NCBI RefSeq assembly: GCF_030540765.1
Contig: NZ_JAUOEL010000014.1
Span: 1 to 48,951, forward strand
From: Flavivirga jejuensis
GTDB taxonomy: Bacteria; Bacteroidota; Bacteroidia; Flavobacteriales; Flavobacteriaceae
Direction: 5' to 3'
DNA: 48,951 nucleotides
In this document: in pieces, positions 33,191 through 41,793 of the stretch
Numbering within the stretch: position 1 is the first letter of the stretch
How the letters are laid out: each line of letters opens with the position of its first letter
Position numbers and translations under genes: made by a program
The notes under the pieces: model-generated
Told to the model about the DNA's origin: nothing
Database searches by the model: none
The model's input: only the letters and a program-made list of their open reading frames with translations

Positions 33191-33568
33191 ATGAAAAATG
33201 CAGTTAACTGGTTCGAAATTCCAGTAAAAGATTATCAAAGAGCTAAACAATTTTATGCTACTGTTATTGGTACAGAAATTACAGACCATCACATGCCAGA
33301 CGAGACTATTAAATACGGTATTTTCAACTACGATATGGAAAATAATGGTGTTGGAGGTGCTATTATTCAAGGAGAAGGACAAACCCCAACAACTGAAGGA
33401 GCTACCATATATTTAAATGGTGGAGACGATCTGGGTTTACCACTTTCTAGGGTAGAACCTAATGGTGGTAAAATACTAATGCCAAAAACCAATATTAATG
33501 AGAATGGATTTATAGCGCAGTTTATAGATACCGAAGGCAATAGAATTGCGTTACATTCTATGATGTAA
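33191..33568 (+). CDS. VOC (glyoxalase/bleomycin resistance-like) family protein
   Basis: The 125-aa product shows the two-module beta-alpha-beta-beta-beta pattern of the vicinal oxygen chelate fold. The first module is NWFEIPVKDYQRAKQFYATV; the second ends with NGFIAQFIDTEGNRIALHS, including the usual metal-site glutamate. Its chemistry cannot be told from sequence. Many VOC proteins of this size are uncharacterised dioxygenase-, lyase- or binding-type proteins. It has its own promoter and is followed by a separately promoted WYL regulator. Confidence 0.88.
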   Translation: MKNAVNWFEIPVKDYQRAKQFYATVIGTEITDHHMPDETIKYGIFNYDMENNGVGGAIIQGEGQTPTTEGATIYLNGGDDLGLPLSRVEPNGGKILMPKTNINENGFIAQFIDTEGNRIALHSMM

Positions 33569-33663
33569 TCCAATAAATTGCGGAAGTGATATATCTTTTA
33601 ATCAATCAAAAACAACGACCAGTTATTAATTTAATGTAATCAAATTCAATTGGTAAATGGTAT

Positions 33664-33698
33664 AAGATAGTGAATTGCAAAGCGGTTCACTATCTTTG
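33664..33698 (+). promoter_or_regulatory. Operator overlapping the promoter of the WYL regulator
   Basis: Inverted repeat AAGATAGTGAA (33664-33674) and TTCACTATCTT (33686-33696), 11-base perfect arms. The right arm overlaps the -7 element TATCTTTG (33691-33698). The ATG begins only five bases after this element, so the mRNA is probably leaderless. It is a likely site for autorepression. Confidence 0.65.
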
Positions 33699-33703
33699 TT
33701 ATT

Positions 33704-34396
33704 ATGTCTCAACTATCCAGACTCATAGCCATACTAACCCTGTTAAAATCGAAACGCCTTTTAACAGCCAATGAGCTTGCTAAAAAGTTTGATGTTAGCA
33801 TAAGAACCATTTATAGAGACATTAGAAAACTTGAAGAAGCTGGTGTACCTGTTACAACAATTGAAGGTAGAGGCTATTCTTTAATGGATGGTTATTCTGT
33901 GGCACCAGTACAATTTACCGAAAAACAGGCCAATGCTTTAATTACGGCAGAACTTTTAGTAAATCAATCTAAAGATGCTTCATTTGTTGAAAATTTTAAT
34001 GAAGCCCTAACCAAAATTAAATCGGTTTTTAGAACCTCTATTCAAGAAAAAAGTGAATTATTACAAAGTAAAATTCATGTTTTTAATCCAACTTACGAAA
34101 ACATTTCTAGTAATGCTCTTTCTGAAATACAATTAGCTATCACTAATTTTAATTATGTAGAAATTAATTACTGTAAGGCGAATGACACCGATGTTTCCTT
34201 CAGAAAAATAGAACCCTACGCCATGTATTCTACTCAATATAAATGGATCCTAATTGCTTGGTGCCACTTGCGACAAGATTATCGCGCTTTTAGAATTGAT
34301 AGAATCCAGCATTATAAAATTTTACAAGAAACCTTTGAAGATAGAAAATTTGATCTTCAAGCTTATTTTCAATCCTGCCCTTATAACAAAAAGTAA
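33704..34396 (+). CDS. YafY-type transcriptional regulator (HTH plus WYL domain)
   Basis: The 230-aa product has an N-terminal helix-turn-helix (about 1-60, LLTANELAKKFDVSIRTIYRDIRKLEEAGVPV). The WYL domain (about 140-210) includes EINYCKANDTDVSFRKIEPYAMY and WILIAWCHLRQDYRAFRIDRI. Such regulators bind nucleotides or nucleic acid ligands through WYL and often repress their own gene. A strong palindrome over its promoter supports autoregulation. The target may be the adjacent VOC or MOSC gene (inference). Confidence 0.9.
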   Translation: MSQLSRLIAILTLLKSKRLLTANELAKKFDVSIRTIYRDIRKLEEAGVPVTTIEGRGYSLMDGYSVAPVQFTEKQANALITAELLVNQSKDASFVENFNEALTKIKSVFRTSIQEKSELLQSKIHVFNPTYENISSNALSEIQLAITNFNYVEINYCKANDTDVSFRKIEPYAMYSTQYKWILIAWCHLRQDYRAFRIDRIQHYKILQETFEDRKFDLQAYFQSCPYNKK

Positions 34397-34421
34397 AAAC
34401 AATATATATATATAAACACCT

Positions 34422-35057
34422 ATGAAAATCCTTTCTACCAATACTGCTAAACCAACATCCATTATTTGGAATGGAAAAGAATTAACCACTGGGATCTACA
34501 AAAAACCAACAAACTCACCTATTTACTTAGAGAAAGAAAATGTAAAAGATGATGAAGTATCAGACACAAAAGTACATGGTGGTATATTTAAAGCGTGTTA
34601 TATCTTTTCAAACGAACACTACGCATATTGGAAAAACCGATATCCAAGTTTAGATTGGGATTACGGTATGTTTGGTGAAAACCTGACTGTTTCTGGGTTA
34701 AACGAAAAGGAGATCTATATTGGCGATATTTATGAGGTTGGTGATACTATAGTACAAGTAACACAGCCTCGTGAACCTTGTTTTAAATTCGGTATTAAGT
34801 TTGGAACTCAAAATGTGTTAAAAGAATTTATAGCACATGGTTTCCCAGGCACTTATGTTCGTATTTTAAAAGAAGGGTTCGTAAAAAAAGGAGATACTCT
34901 CAAACTAATCGAGCAAGCAAGAAATAGTTTAACCACATGGCAGCTTTTCGATCTACTGTATTCAAAAAACAAAAACGAGGCATTAGTCAAGTTAGCCATA
35001 GAAAATGAAGCCCTACCTTTAAGAAAACGAGAGAAAATAAAAAAGCTCATAAAATAG
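34422..35057 (+). CDS. MOSC domain protein (YiiM-like)
   Basis: The 211-aa product has a MOSC beta-barrel domain (about 15-150), with KVHGGIFKACYIFS, FGENLTVSGL and a cysteine in TQPREPCFKFG that is the expected molybdenum cofactor ligand. A C-terminal three-helix domain (about 165-210, LTTWQLFDLLYSKN) follows, as in YiiM. Relatives reduce N-hydroxylated substrates using Moco. It starts 25 bases after the WYL regulator stop, so the two are probably co-transcribed. A TA dinucleotide run lies in the spacer. Confidence 0.88.
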   Translation: MKILSTNTAKPTSIIWNGKELTTGIYKKPTNSPIYLEKENVKDDEVSDTKVHGGIFKACYIFSNEHYAYWKNRYPSLDWDYGMFGENLTVSGLNEKEIYIGDIYEVGDTIVQVTQPREPCFKFGIKFGTQNVLKEFIAHGFPGTYVRILKEGFVKKGDTLKLIEQARNSLTTWQLFDLLYSKNKNEALVKLAIENEALPLRKREKIKKLIK

Positions 35058-35074
35058 TAGAGTTAATTTTGATG

Positions 35075-35082
35075 TATCTTTG
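35075..35082 (+). promoter_or_regulatory. DEAD-box helicase gene promoter, -7 element
   Basis: TATCTTTG matches TAnnTTTG, 17 bases before the ATG at 35100, implying a leader of about ten bases. Confidence 0.65.
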
Positions 35083-35099
35083 CGACATAATATTCTTTT

Positions 35100-36341
35100 A
35101 TGTCATTTAAAGACTTACAACTTAATCGCCCTCTTTTAAGAGCAATTGCAGAAACTGGTTATGATGAACCAACGCTTGTTCAAGAAAAAACAATTCCTTT
35201 AGTTTTAAATAAAAAGGATGTTATTGTTTCTGCTCAAACAGGTACAGGAAAAACTGCTGCTTTTGCGCTGCCCATTTTGCAGTTATTATATGATAAACAA
35301 GACGCATCAAAAAAAGGAAAAAAAATTCGTGCTTTAATTGTAAGTCCAACTCGGGAATTAGCCATACAAATTGGAGAAAACTTTAAAAACTATAGCACGT
35401 ATACCAACTTAAGAAGCACAGTGGTTTATGGAGGTGCTTCTATAGAACCTCAAGTGGATGCCCTGAAAAAAGGCGTGGATATTTTAATTGCAACCCCAGG
35501 TCGTTTACTAGATTTACACAAACAAGACATTGCCAATTTAGATTATGTAGAAACTTTAGTATTAGATGAAGCAGACTTAATGTTGGATATGGGCTTTATT
35601 GATGACGTAAAAAAAATTGAACGTCTTTGTACCAAAGAAAAACAAATACTATTATTTTCTGCTACCATACCCTACAAAGTAGAGCAGTTAGCAAACACCA
35701 TTCTAAAAGCACCAAAACGTGTTGAAGTAGCTCCGAATTCATCAACATCAAAAAACATTAACCAATTACTTTATTATGTACCAAAGGCTAATAAAATTGA
35801 ACTGTGTTTACACTTATTAAGAAACACAATTAAAGGTAGTATTCTTATTTTTAGACGTACAAAGTATGGTGTTGAAAAATTAGAGCAAACACTTTTAAAA
35901 AATGGTTATAAAGTTGATAGTATTCACGGTGATAAGAGTCAGAACCTAAGACAAGAAGCTTTAATTAATTTCAAATCAAACAAGGTTAACATTTTAATTG
36001 CAACCGATGTAGCTGCCCGTGGTATCGATATTAACAATTTGGATGCTGTTATAAATTTCGATTTACCCAATGTACCAGAAACTTACGTACACAGAATAGG
36101 AAGAACTGCCAGAGCTGGAAATACAGGGGCATCTTACTCATTCTGCTCGGCAGATGAAAAAAGCTACGTAAAAACAATACAGCAACTCATTCAGATTCAA
36201 ATAGACGTTATTGACGAGCATCCCTACCCTTTAGACCCAAAAGCAAAACCAATGATTCATAAATCAAAAAAAACAGGTAGCAAACACAGAAAAGGACGTA
36301 AAAGCGAAGCTTCTAAAAAGAAAAAGAAACGTTGGTACTAA
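35100..36341 (+). CDS. DEAD-box ATP-dependent RNA helicase (RhlE-like)
   Basis: The 413-aa helicase carries the full motif set: Q motif near TGYDEPTLVQEKTIP, motif I AQTGTGKT, Ia PTRELA, II DEAD, III SAT, IV LIFRRT, V ARGIDI and VI HRIGRTARAG. A basic C-terminal tail rich in lysine (KKTGSKHRKGRKSEASKKKK) probably aids RNA binding. Its role would be in ribosome assembly or RNA turnover. It is transcribed alone from a TAnnTTTG promoter. Confidence 0.95.
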   Translation: MSFKDLQLNRPLLRAIAETGYDEPTLVQEKTIPLVLNKKDVIVSAQTGTGKTAAFALPILQLLYDKQDASKKGKKIRALIVSPTRELAIQIGENFKNYSTYTNLRSTVVYGGASIEPQVDALKKGVDILIATPGRLLDLHKQDIANLDYVETLVLDEADLMLDMGFIDDVKKIERLCTKEKQILLFSATIPYKVEQLANTILKAPKRVEVAPNSSTSKNINQLLYYVPKANKIELCLHLLRNTIKGSILIFRRTKYGVEKLEQTLLKNGYKVDSIHGDKSQNLRQEALINFKSNKVNILIATDVAARGIDINNLDAVINFDLPNVPETYVHRIGRTARAGNTGASYSFCSADEKSYVKTIQQLIQIQIDVIDEHPYPLDPKAKPMIHKSKKTGSKHRKGRKSEASKKKKKRWY

Positions 36342-36436
36342 TTTATTGAAAATTCCGTTATATAATGAATACCTTCACAAAAAATAAAGCGACACTAACT
36401 TTATAATTTTATAAACCCGTCTCTCAACATAAATAA

Positions 36437-37384
36437 ATGAATTTTACAAATCCCTTAGTTTACGGCATTCCTTGTTTTTTAGGGCTTATTTTAGTCGAAC
36501 TTACATATAGCAAAACGCACAACAAGAAAGATCTTTACAAATGGAAAGATTTAGCATCGAGCCTTACCATGGGAATTGGATCGGTAGTGTTAGCGCCTCT
36601 TATCAAAACTATTTCTGCTATTATAATTTTTAATTACCTATACGAATTGTGCAATCCAATAATTGATGGTGTACGCACCAACATTATGGGATGGGAATCT
36701 TTTGGTTACACTTGGCCCGTTTGGCTAATCTGTCAGTTTTTAGATGATTTCACCTATTATTGGTTTCACAGACAAAATCATATGGTTCGCTTTTTATGGG
36801 CAGCACATATTGTACATCACTCTTCTGAGAACTTCAATCTTGGAACCGCGGTTCGTAATGGTTGGTTCACTATTTTATATAAACCTTTATTCTATATGTG
36901 GTTACCAGTTATTGGTTTTCCTCCAGAAATGGTGATAGTTTGTTTAGGCATAGAAGCACTTTGGCAATTTCAATTACACTCGACATATGTTCCTAAATTG
37001 GGGATTATCGAAAAAATTTTTAATACCCATACAATGCATCAAGTGCATCATGCCAAAAACTTAGAATATATGGACAAAAACCATGGTGGGTTTTTAAATA
37101 TATTTGATAAAATATTTGGTACTTGGAAAGAATTAGATGATGATATTGACATAGCTTACGGGGTTACTAAACCACCAAATTCTTATAATCCCTTGATAAT
37201 ATTAACGCATGAGTATAAAGATATTTGGAATGATATGAAAAAGAGTTCCAATTTATATGATAAGTTTATGTATGCTTTTGGCCCTCCAGGATGGAGTCAT
37301 GATGGAAGCACATTAACGATTAAACAAATGCGAGAGCAAGCAAAAAAAGATAAACTAAACACCACCGCTACCTCTAATGTTTAA
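36437..37384 (+). CDS. Sterol desaturase / fatty acid hydroxylase family membrane protein
   Basis: The 315-aa di-iron membrane enzyme shows the histidine boxes HRQNH, HIVHH and HQVHH in order, between several hydrophobic helices (about 1-20, 40-75, 150-185). It probably hydroxylates or desaturates a lipid such as an acyl chain or carotenoid. The substrate is not determinable. The C-terminal ~70 residues are soluble. The cupin gene follows after three bases, implying an operon. Confidence 0.9.
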   Translation: MNFTNPLVYGIPCFLGLILVELTYSKTHNKKDLYKWKDLASSLTMGIGSVVLAPLIKTISAIIIFNYLYELCNPIIDGVRTNIMGWESFGYTWPVWLICQFLDDFTYYWFHRQNHMVRFLWAAHIVHHSSENFNLGTAVRNGWFTILYKPLFYMWLPVIGFPPEMVIVCLGIEALWQFQLHSTYVPKLGIIEKIFNTHTMHQVHHAKNLEYMDKNHGGFLNIFDKIFGTWKELDDDIDIAYGVTKPPNSYNPLIILTHEYKDIWNDMKKSSNLYDKFMYAFGPPGWSHDGSTLTIKQMREQAKKDKLNTTATSNV

Positions 37385-37387
37385 ATC

Positions 37388-37891
37388 ATGAATACTATTC
37401 AAAAAATCGTAGATAAATTAGAATTACAACCGCACCCGGAAGGCGGTTATTTTAAAGAAGTTTATAGAAGTGGCGGATTAATTAACGAAGAAAATCTTGG
37501 TGAAGGCTTTACAGGACAAAGAAACTATGCTACATCAATCTATTTTCTTTTAACTTCTGATTCTTTTTCTGCCTTTCACAGAATTAGACAAGATGAAATC
37601 TGGCATTTTTATAAAGGGGCACCAATAAAACTTCATATAATCTCTGATGCTGGTATTTATTCTAACACCATTATAGGAAATGATATCGAAAAAGGACAAA
37701 ACCCTCAATTTGTAGTAAAAGCCAAAGACTGGTTTGCTGCAGAAGTTATTGATGAAAACGCCTATGCTTTGGTAGGATGTACGGTCTCTCCTGGTTTCGA
37801 TTTTAGTGATTTTGAACTCCCTAAAAGAGATATTCTTATTTCAAGATATCCTGAACATAAAAATATCATTACTGCTCTTACAAGGCTTTAA
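37388..37891 (+). CDS. DUF985 cupin protein
   Basis: The 167-aa cupin begins with LELQPHPEGGYFKEVYRS and has FHRIRQDEIWHFYKGAPIKLHI and GCTVSPGFDFSDFEL, typical of the DUF985 family. The biochemical function is unknown. It forms a tight pair with the upstream hydroxylase gene. Its last four bases overlap the end of the convergent membrane-protein gene. Confidence 0.9.
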   Translation: MNTIQKIVDKLELQPHPEGGYFKEVYRSGGLINEENLGEGFTGQRNYATSIYFLLTSDSFSAFHRIRQDEIWHFYKGAPIKLHIISDAGIYSNTIIGNDIEKGQNPQFVVKAKDWFAAEVIDENAYALVGCTVSPGFDFSDFELPKRDILISRYPEHKNIITALTRL

Positions 37892-38304
37892 TTCTGTAGT
37901 CTTTGATTAAAGTGACTCTTTAATAACGGTATTTGGATACAAAACATCAAGCCAAAAAGTACAACGGCATAAGTAAGTGTTTTTGGTATTGAAAACCCAG
38001 ACAACACACTTGTTACCTTATTATTGTACAACACGCTAAGATCTATAGAATTTAACCAATGCGTCGACGTTTCTTGAGTATCGAAAAGCATACATGCGAT
38101 CAAAGCTAAAAAGACTATAGAGATAATACCCCATCCCATTTTAGATATTAGAGGTTTATACGCTGTAACACTATTATTACTTAACTCTTCTGTGACTTGA
38201 GACATAACAGAAGTAGTAAAATTAAAAGACGGATTCTCTAAAGGCGTTTCTTTAATTACTTTTTTAGTTAAGTCCTCTAAATACTTATCTGCGTTCTCGT
38301 TCAT
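37888..38304 (-). CDS. Two-helix membrane protein, likely partner of the ECF sigma factor
   Basis: The 138-aa product has an acidic N-terminal part (NADKYLEDLTKKVIKETPLE) and two membrane segments, about 56-74 (WGIISIVFLALIACMLF) and 108-128. Position and layout suggest an anti-sigma or regulatory partner, but it lacks the zinc HxxxCxxC motif of ZAS anti-sigma factors. The start is uncertain: ATG 38304 or 38313, both inside the sigma gene, giving an overlap of 20-29 bases and implying translational coupling. Confidence 0.6.
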   Translation of the reverse strand: MNENADKYLEDLTKKVIKETPLENPSFNFTTSVMSQVTEELSNNSVTAYKPLISKMGWGIISIVFLALIACMLFDTQETSTHWLNSIDLSVLYNNKVTSVLSGFSIPKTLTYAVVLFGLMFCIQIPLLKSHFNQRLQN

Positions 38305-38872
38305 AATGTTCAATTATTTCAGGTTCTAATCGCGCTTTTAAAATAGTCGCTAACTTTTTTCTGCTTCTAAACAGTTTAACTTTCGCATTATTAAGCGTTG
38401 ACCCAATAATTTTTGAAATTTCTTCTAGAGGTCTCTCCTCAAAGTAATATAAAGTTAATAAAAAACTATCATCACCTGGTAATAAAGCTATGCAATTTTG
38501 AATAGCTTGTTCTCTTTCTTTATTCTCCAGATTATCTAAAGCATTATCTATTGTTTTTATTTGATGCTCTGTAAATTCATCAATAGCAACATCATTAAAA
38601 TGTTTTTTGTTCTTTTTTAATCTGTCTAAACTCGTATTATAAGCAATTTTGTAAATCCAAGTTGAAAACTTAGAATCTCCTTTAAACCTATTTAATGATT
38701 TATACACTTTAATAAAGGTGTCTTGCGCTACTTCTTCGGCCTCTTCCCTATTCTTAAGCATTCGAAGCGTTAAAGTGAATACTAGATCCTTATAACGTTC
38801 TACCAATACAGCAAATGCATTCGTGTCGCCATCAATAATTAAATCGATATAGTGTTGGTCGTTGGTGGTCAT
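38285..38872 (-). CDS. RNA polymerase sigma factor, ECF family
   Basis: The 195-aa sigma factor has region 2 (about 10-80, FAVLVERYKDLVFTLTLRML, then EEVAQDTFIKVYKSLNRFKGDSKFSTWIYKIAYN). Region 4 (about 120-180) includes LTLYYFEERPLEEISKIIGSTLNNAKVKLFRSRKKL. It heads a two-gene unit with the overlapping membrane protein and lies divergently from a DUF6249 membrane protein, an arrangement that suggests a joint envelope-related regulon (inference). Confidence 0.93.
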   Translation of the reverse strand: MTTNDQHYIDLIIDGDTNAFAVLVERYKDLVFTLTLRMLKNREEAEEVAQDTFIKVYKSLNRFKGDSKFSTWIYKIAYNTSLDRLKKNKKHFNDVAIDEFTEHQIKTIDNALDNLENKEREQAIQNCIALLPGDDSFLLTLYYFEERPLEEISKIIGSTLNNAKVKLFRSRKKLATILKARLEPEIIEHYERERR

Positions 38873-39011
38873 TTTAAGTTAAGACGACCATATATTCCTT
38901 AAGGTTACATTATAATAAAAATATTTTTTTTGAAAAAAGTGTAACCAAAATTAAGAACCTATCGTCATAAGCTATGAACCGTTTAAATTAATCAATTAAA
39001 AATAAACAATT

Positions 39012-39365
39012 ATGGGATCAGAATTAATTATAGTACCAATAATATTTGGCGCGATCTTCGGAGTATTTTATTTATATTTTTCAACGCGTAACAAAGAGCG
39101 TTTAGCTCTTATAGAAAAAGGAGCTGATGCCACCATTTTTGTTAAAGGAAAAAGCAAAAGTTATACGGCTCCTATTTGGAAAGTTTTAATATTAAATCTA
39201 GCCTTATTATTAATGGGAGTAGGATTGGGAACATTCATTGCATCTATCCTAGAAAATTATACAAGCCTGGAAGAAGAACCGCTTTATGTAGGTAGTATTT
39301 TCCTAATGGCTGGCATTGGGTTATTTGTAGGATTTAATATGACTAAAAATCTAGATAAAGAATAA
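39012..39365 (+). CDS. DUF6249-type small membrane protein
   Basis: The 117-aa product has three hydrophobic segments (about 4-24, 56-80, 92-110) separated by a basic stretch with STRNKERLALIEKGADATIF. This ERLALIEKG pattern is what I associate with DUF6249 proteins next to ECF sigma factors in flavobacteria. The function is unknown. It lies divergently from the sigma factor gene and ends at a strong terminator. Confidence 0.7.
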   Translation: MGSELIIVPIIFGAIFGVFYLYFSTRNKERLALIEKGADATIFVKGKSKSYTAPIWKVLILNLALLLMGVGLGTFIASILENYTSLEEEPLYVGSIFLMAGIGLFVGFNMTKNLDKE

Positions 39366-39390
39366 TATAGTTTTCATCAATCAAAAAATG

Positions 39391-39424
39391 AAACCTGCTT
39401 TTCAAATAGGCAGGTTTTTTTTAT
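39391..39424. terminator. Bidirectional terminator between DUF6249 and dipeptidase genes
   Basis: Arms AAACCTGC and GCAGGTTT followed by eight T residues. It lies at the end of both convergent genes and overlaps the dipeptidase stop. Confidence 0.8.
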
Positions 39425-40086
39425 TTAATAGGAAAATCAAAATAAGTCTTAGGATATGGTTCTCCTCGCAACGTAAAATGCCACCATTCCTTGGAGTAGT
39501 TTCTAAAACCATGTTTTAACATCATAGTTTGTAGTAACTGCCTGTTAGCTCTTTGTTTATCTGTAATGTCTTTATAATTCACCCAAGATTGTTGTCCAAA
39601 AAAATCATAAACACTTCCCATATCTAATACCTCTCCTGTATTACCATCAATTATGGTTAAATCGACAGTACTACCTCGACTATGTCCAGACCTTGAAGCA
39701 ATATATTGCTCTTTGAATAAATGCTTCTTTTTTACTTCTGGATAAAATATGTGTTTATTTATGGTATCATTTAAATCTTTAGCCCAACGAATAAAATGAT
39801 TTACAGATTGCTGTGGTCTATAACCATCATAAACTTTTAAGCATAAATTCTGTTCTTGCAACTCCTCATGAACCAGTTTTAGCTTATTTGCAGTTTCTTC
39901 TGTTAATATAAGCTTATTTGATTGATAGCCGTTAATAGGTGTTCCCACAAAATTATTTGAAGTGTAATATCGTAACTCCACTTCTAAATCTGGAATAATA
40001 TCGCTAACATATACAAACCCTTTTTCTAGTTGCCCAAAAGAAAAAGCACAATAGAAAAGAAATAGATATATAAATAATTTTTTCAT
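39421..40086 (-). CDS. D-alanyl-D-alanine dipeptidase (M15, VanX-like)
   Basis: The 221-aa zinc peptidase has a signal peptide (1-18, ending FSFGQ), so it acts in the periplasm. The M15 motifs are present: LKVYDGYRPQQSVNHF, SRSGHSRGSTVDLTI (zinc H and D) and EWWHF (catalytic E, zinc H). It should hydrolyse D-Ala-D-Ala released from peptidoglycan. With no VanH or VanA near it, recycling rather than glycopeptide resistance is the likely role. Confidence 0.92.
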   Translation of the reverse strand: MKKLFIYLFLFYCAFSFGQLEKGFVYVSDIIPDLEVELRYYTSNNFVGTPINGYQSNKLILTEETANKLKLVHEELQEQNLCLKVYDGYRPQQSVNHFIRWAKDLNDTINKHIFYPEVKKKHLFKEQYIASRSGHSRGSTVDLTIIDGNTGEVLDMGSVYDFFGQQSWVNYKDITDKQRANRQLLQTMMLKHGFRNYSKEWWHFTLRGEPYPKTYFDFPIK

Positions 40087-40147
40087 TTTTTAAATTATAA
40101 GCTAATGTATATAAAAATCTATTATGGATTAAAAATTAGGGTACAAA

Positions 40148-40179
40148 AAAACCGAGTTCCCTCAAACTCGGTTTTCTTT
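40148..40179. terminator. Orphan terminator-like hairpin
   Basis: Arms AAAACCGAGTT and AACTCGGTTTT with a 6-base loop. It lies upstream of the dipeptidase gene with no gene ending nearby. Confidence 0.65.
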
Positions 40180-40642
40180 CAATTTGCTTTTTTTATTATG
40201 AAGTTAGATTTAGTTTCCTATTTCATACAGCATAATGCAAATATTAATTAATTAATCCATTGAACTAAAAAGTGTGTTATTTAGTACACTCCAAAAGTAA
40301 AATTATAAAACGAATAAACAAGATAAAACACACATAAAATCGATGAAATACACTAAATTTTAACATTTACTGATGAAATAACCATATATAACGTCAAAAT
40401 ACATGGTTTGAGTTTCAAATATTAGATATCTCACTAAAGTTATATGCAAATAAAATAAGCTTTAAGTTTTTACAGAAGATAATTTTGAAAAACGCCGCAG
40501 ACCTTCTTAAACTTATCATTTCCTCAACATTAGTAGCGCATTTTGATTTAGTGAAAAGGCAAAAGAAAATAAAGTTCTGTGCCTTTATTTTGTACAAAAC
40601 ACATTTTTTGAGCTTAATCTCGAGTATCACTAAATAGAAACA

Positions 40643-40673
40643 AAAAAAGCATTCCTAAAAGGAATGCTTTTTT
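40643..40673. terminator. Orphan terminator-like hairpin
   Basis: Perfect arms AAAAAAGCATTCC and GGAATGCTTTTTT around TAAAA. No annotated gene ends close by. Confidence 0.7.
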
Positions 40674-40916
40674 ACTAACTAACTAACTAACCAAAAATAT
40701 GAATTATATTTCTAAGTCTAAAGTAACCACTCAATAAACCTTTTTAAGTAAAATATAATTATTATATACTCATCAACATCCGTGCCAAACTAAAAAATAA
40801 AGCTTATTTTTTTATATAAACAGCATAAAATAAGATCCATATAAAATAATTATAAGCAATTAGTATTTAAAATATAATTATTAAGATATTTGTCCATATA
40901 CAAAACGAATCTATTC

Positions 40917-41615
40917 ATGAAAAAAATCACATACTTACTTTTAGCTCTTTTAATAATTTCTTGTACTGAAAAACAGCCAGATTTAATAGTTAAAGGACAT
41001 ATTAAAGATTTAAAAAAGGGAATTATTTATCTTAAAAAAACAAATGATACTGTTTTAGTAACAGTTGATTCTTTAGTAATAAATGGTAACTCTCAATTTG
41101 AGTTACATTCTAATTTAGAATCTCCAGAAATATTCTTCTTGTATTTAGACAAGAATAGCTCAGAAAAAGATAGAATTACATTTTTTGCAGATAAAGGCAT
41201 CACAGAAATTAATACAACATTAAAAAACTTTGTTTATGATGCAAAAATTAAAGGTTCTACTCAACAAAAAACATTAGAAGAATACAGAGCCATTATATCT
41301 AGAATAAATAATAGAAATTTAGATTTAATAAAAGAACACTTAGAGGCTCGAAAAAACAACGATACAGTAAAAATTAAAGCTATTGAAAAAGAGTCTGACA
41401 ATGCATTAAAAAGAAAATACCTACATACCGTAAATTTTGCATTAAATAATAAGGATAGCGAAGTAGCACCTTATCTTGCCCTTACAGAAATTTATAATGC
41501 CAGAATTAATTTCCTGGACACCATAAATAATAGTTTAACTCCAAAAGTTAAAAATTCTAAATATGGTAAAAAATTGCAATCGTTTATTGATGATATAAAA
41601 GCTACAGAAAAATAA
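40917..41615 (+). CDS. DUF4369-domain lipoprotein
   Basis: The 232-aa product begins MKKITYLLLALLIISCTEKQ, a lipoprotein signal with C16. The ATG at 40917 is preferred because the nine codons upstream would precede the signal. The following region (LIVKGHIKDLKKGIIYLKK, ITFFADKGITEINTTL) matches the DUF4369 beta-sandwich often found before thioredoxin domains in Bacteroidota. Here the thioredoxin part is missing, and a lysine-rich helical C terminus takes its place. It may be an envelope protein of unknown role. Confidence 0.8.
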   Translation: MKKITYLLLALLIISCTEKQPDLIVKGHIKDLKKGIIYLKKTNDTVLVTVDSLVINGNSQFELHSNLESPEIFFLYLDKNSSEKDRITFFADKGITEINTTLKNFVYDAKIKGSTQQKTLEEYRAIISRINNRNLDLIKEHLEARKNNDTVKIKAIEKESDNALKRKYLHTVNFALNNKDSEVAPYLALTEIYNARINFLDTINNSLTPKVKNSKYGKKLQSFIDDIKATEK

Positions 41616-41635
41616 AACTGAAGTATAATATAAAA

Positions 41636-41670
41636 ACAAAAAAGACCTTTCAAATGAAAGGTCTTTTTTG
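41636..41670 (+). terminator. Terminator of the DUF4369 lipoprotein gene
   Basis: Arms AAAAGACCTTTC and GAAAGGTCTTTT with an AAAT loop and a T run. Confidence 0.85.
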
Positions 41671-41680
41671 TTTTTATTAA

Positions 41681-41697
41681 GAGCCGATGGAGGGACT
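41681..41697. repeat. 17-base copy of the tRNA-Thr 3' end
   Basis: GAGCCGATGGAGGGACT is identical to 41793-41809 at the 3' end of tRNA-Thr, 112 bases away in the same orientation. The flanks differ at once on both sides. This resembles an att-site remnant left by an integrative element. Confidence 0.65.
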
Positions 41698-41793
41698 TCC
41701 TTCGACTGCGCTCAGGATAAACTTCTCATCCTTTTTCAATTAAATTGCTTTTTGTTACAAAAAAATTGAATCCTGTTTCGCTTTTATATTTTG

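Larger units (their letters stand above)
40087..40916. other. Long gene-poor region with several terminator-like hairpins
   Basis: About 830 bases with no convincing gene. Hairpins with T runs are at 40148-40179 and 40643-40673, and a weaker one at about 40555-40590 (AAAGGCA/TGCCTTT). A possible promoter TAATTTTG lies near 40480. A 71-codon minus-strand frame here has poor composition and is not called. One or more small RNAs are possible. Confidence 0.45.

Noticed and set aside
39421-40086. Glycopeptide resistance gene vanX
   Set aside because: The enzyme family fits, but vanH, vanA and a VanRS system are missing. The signal peptide points to periplasmic peptidoglycan recycling.
40415-40630. 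71-codon minus-strand frame in the gene-poor region
   Set aside because: Low-complexity, lysine/phenylalanine-rich translation typical of AT-rich non-coding DNA. No start signal or family resemblance.
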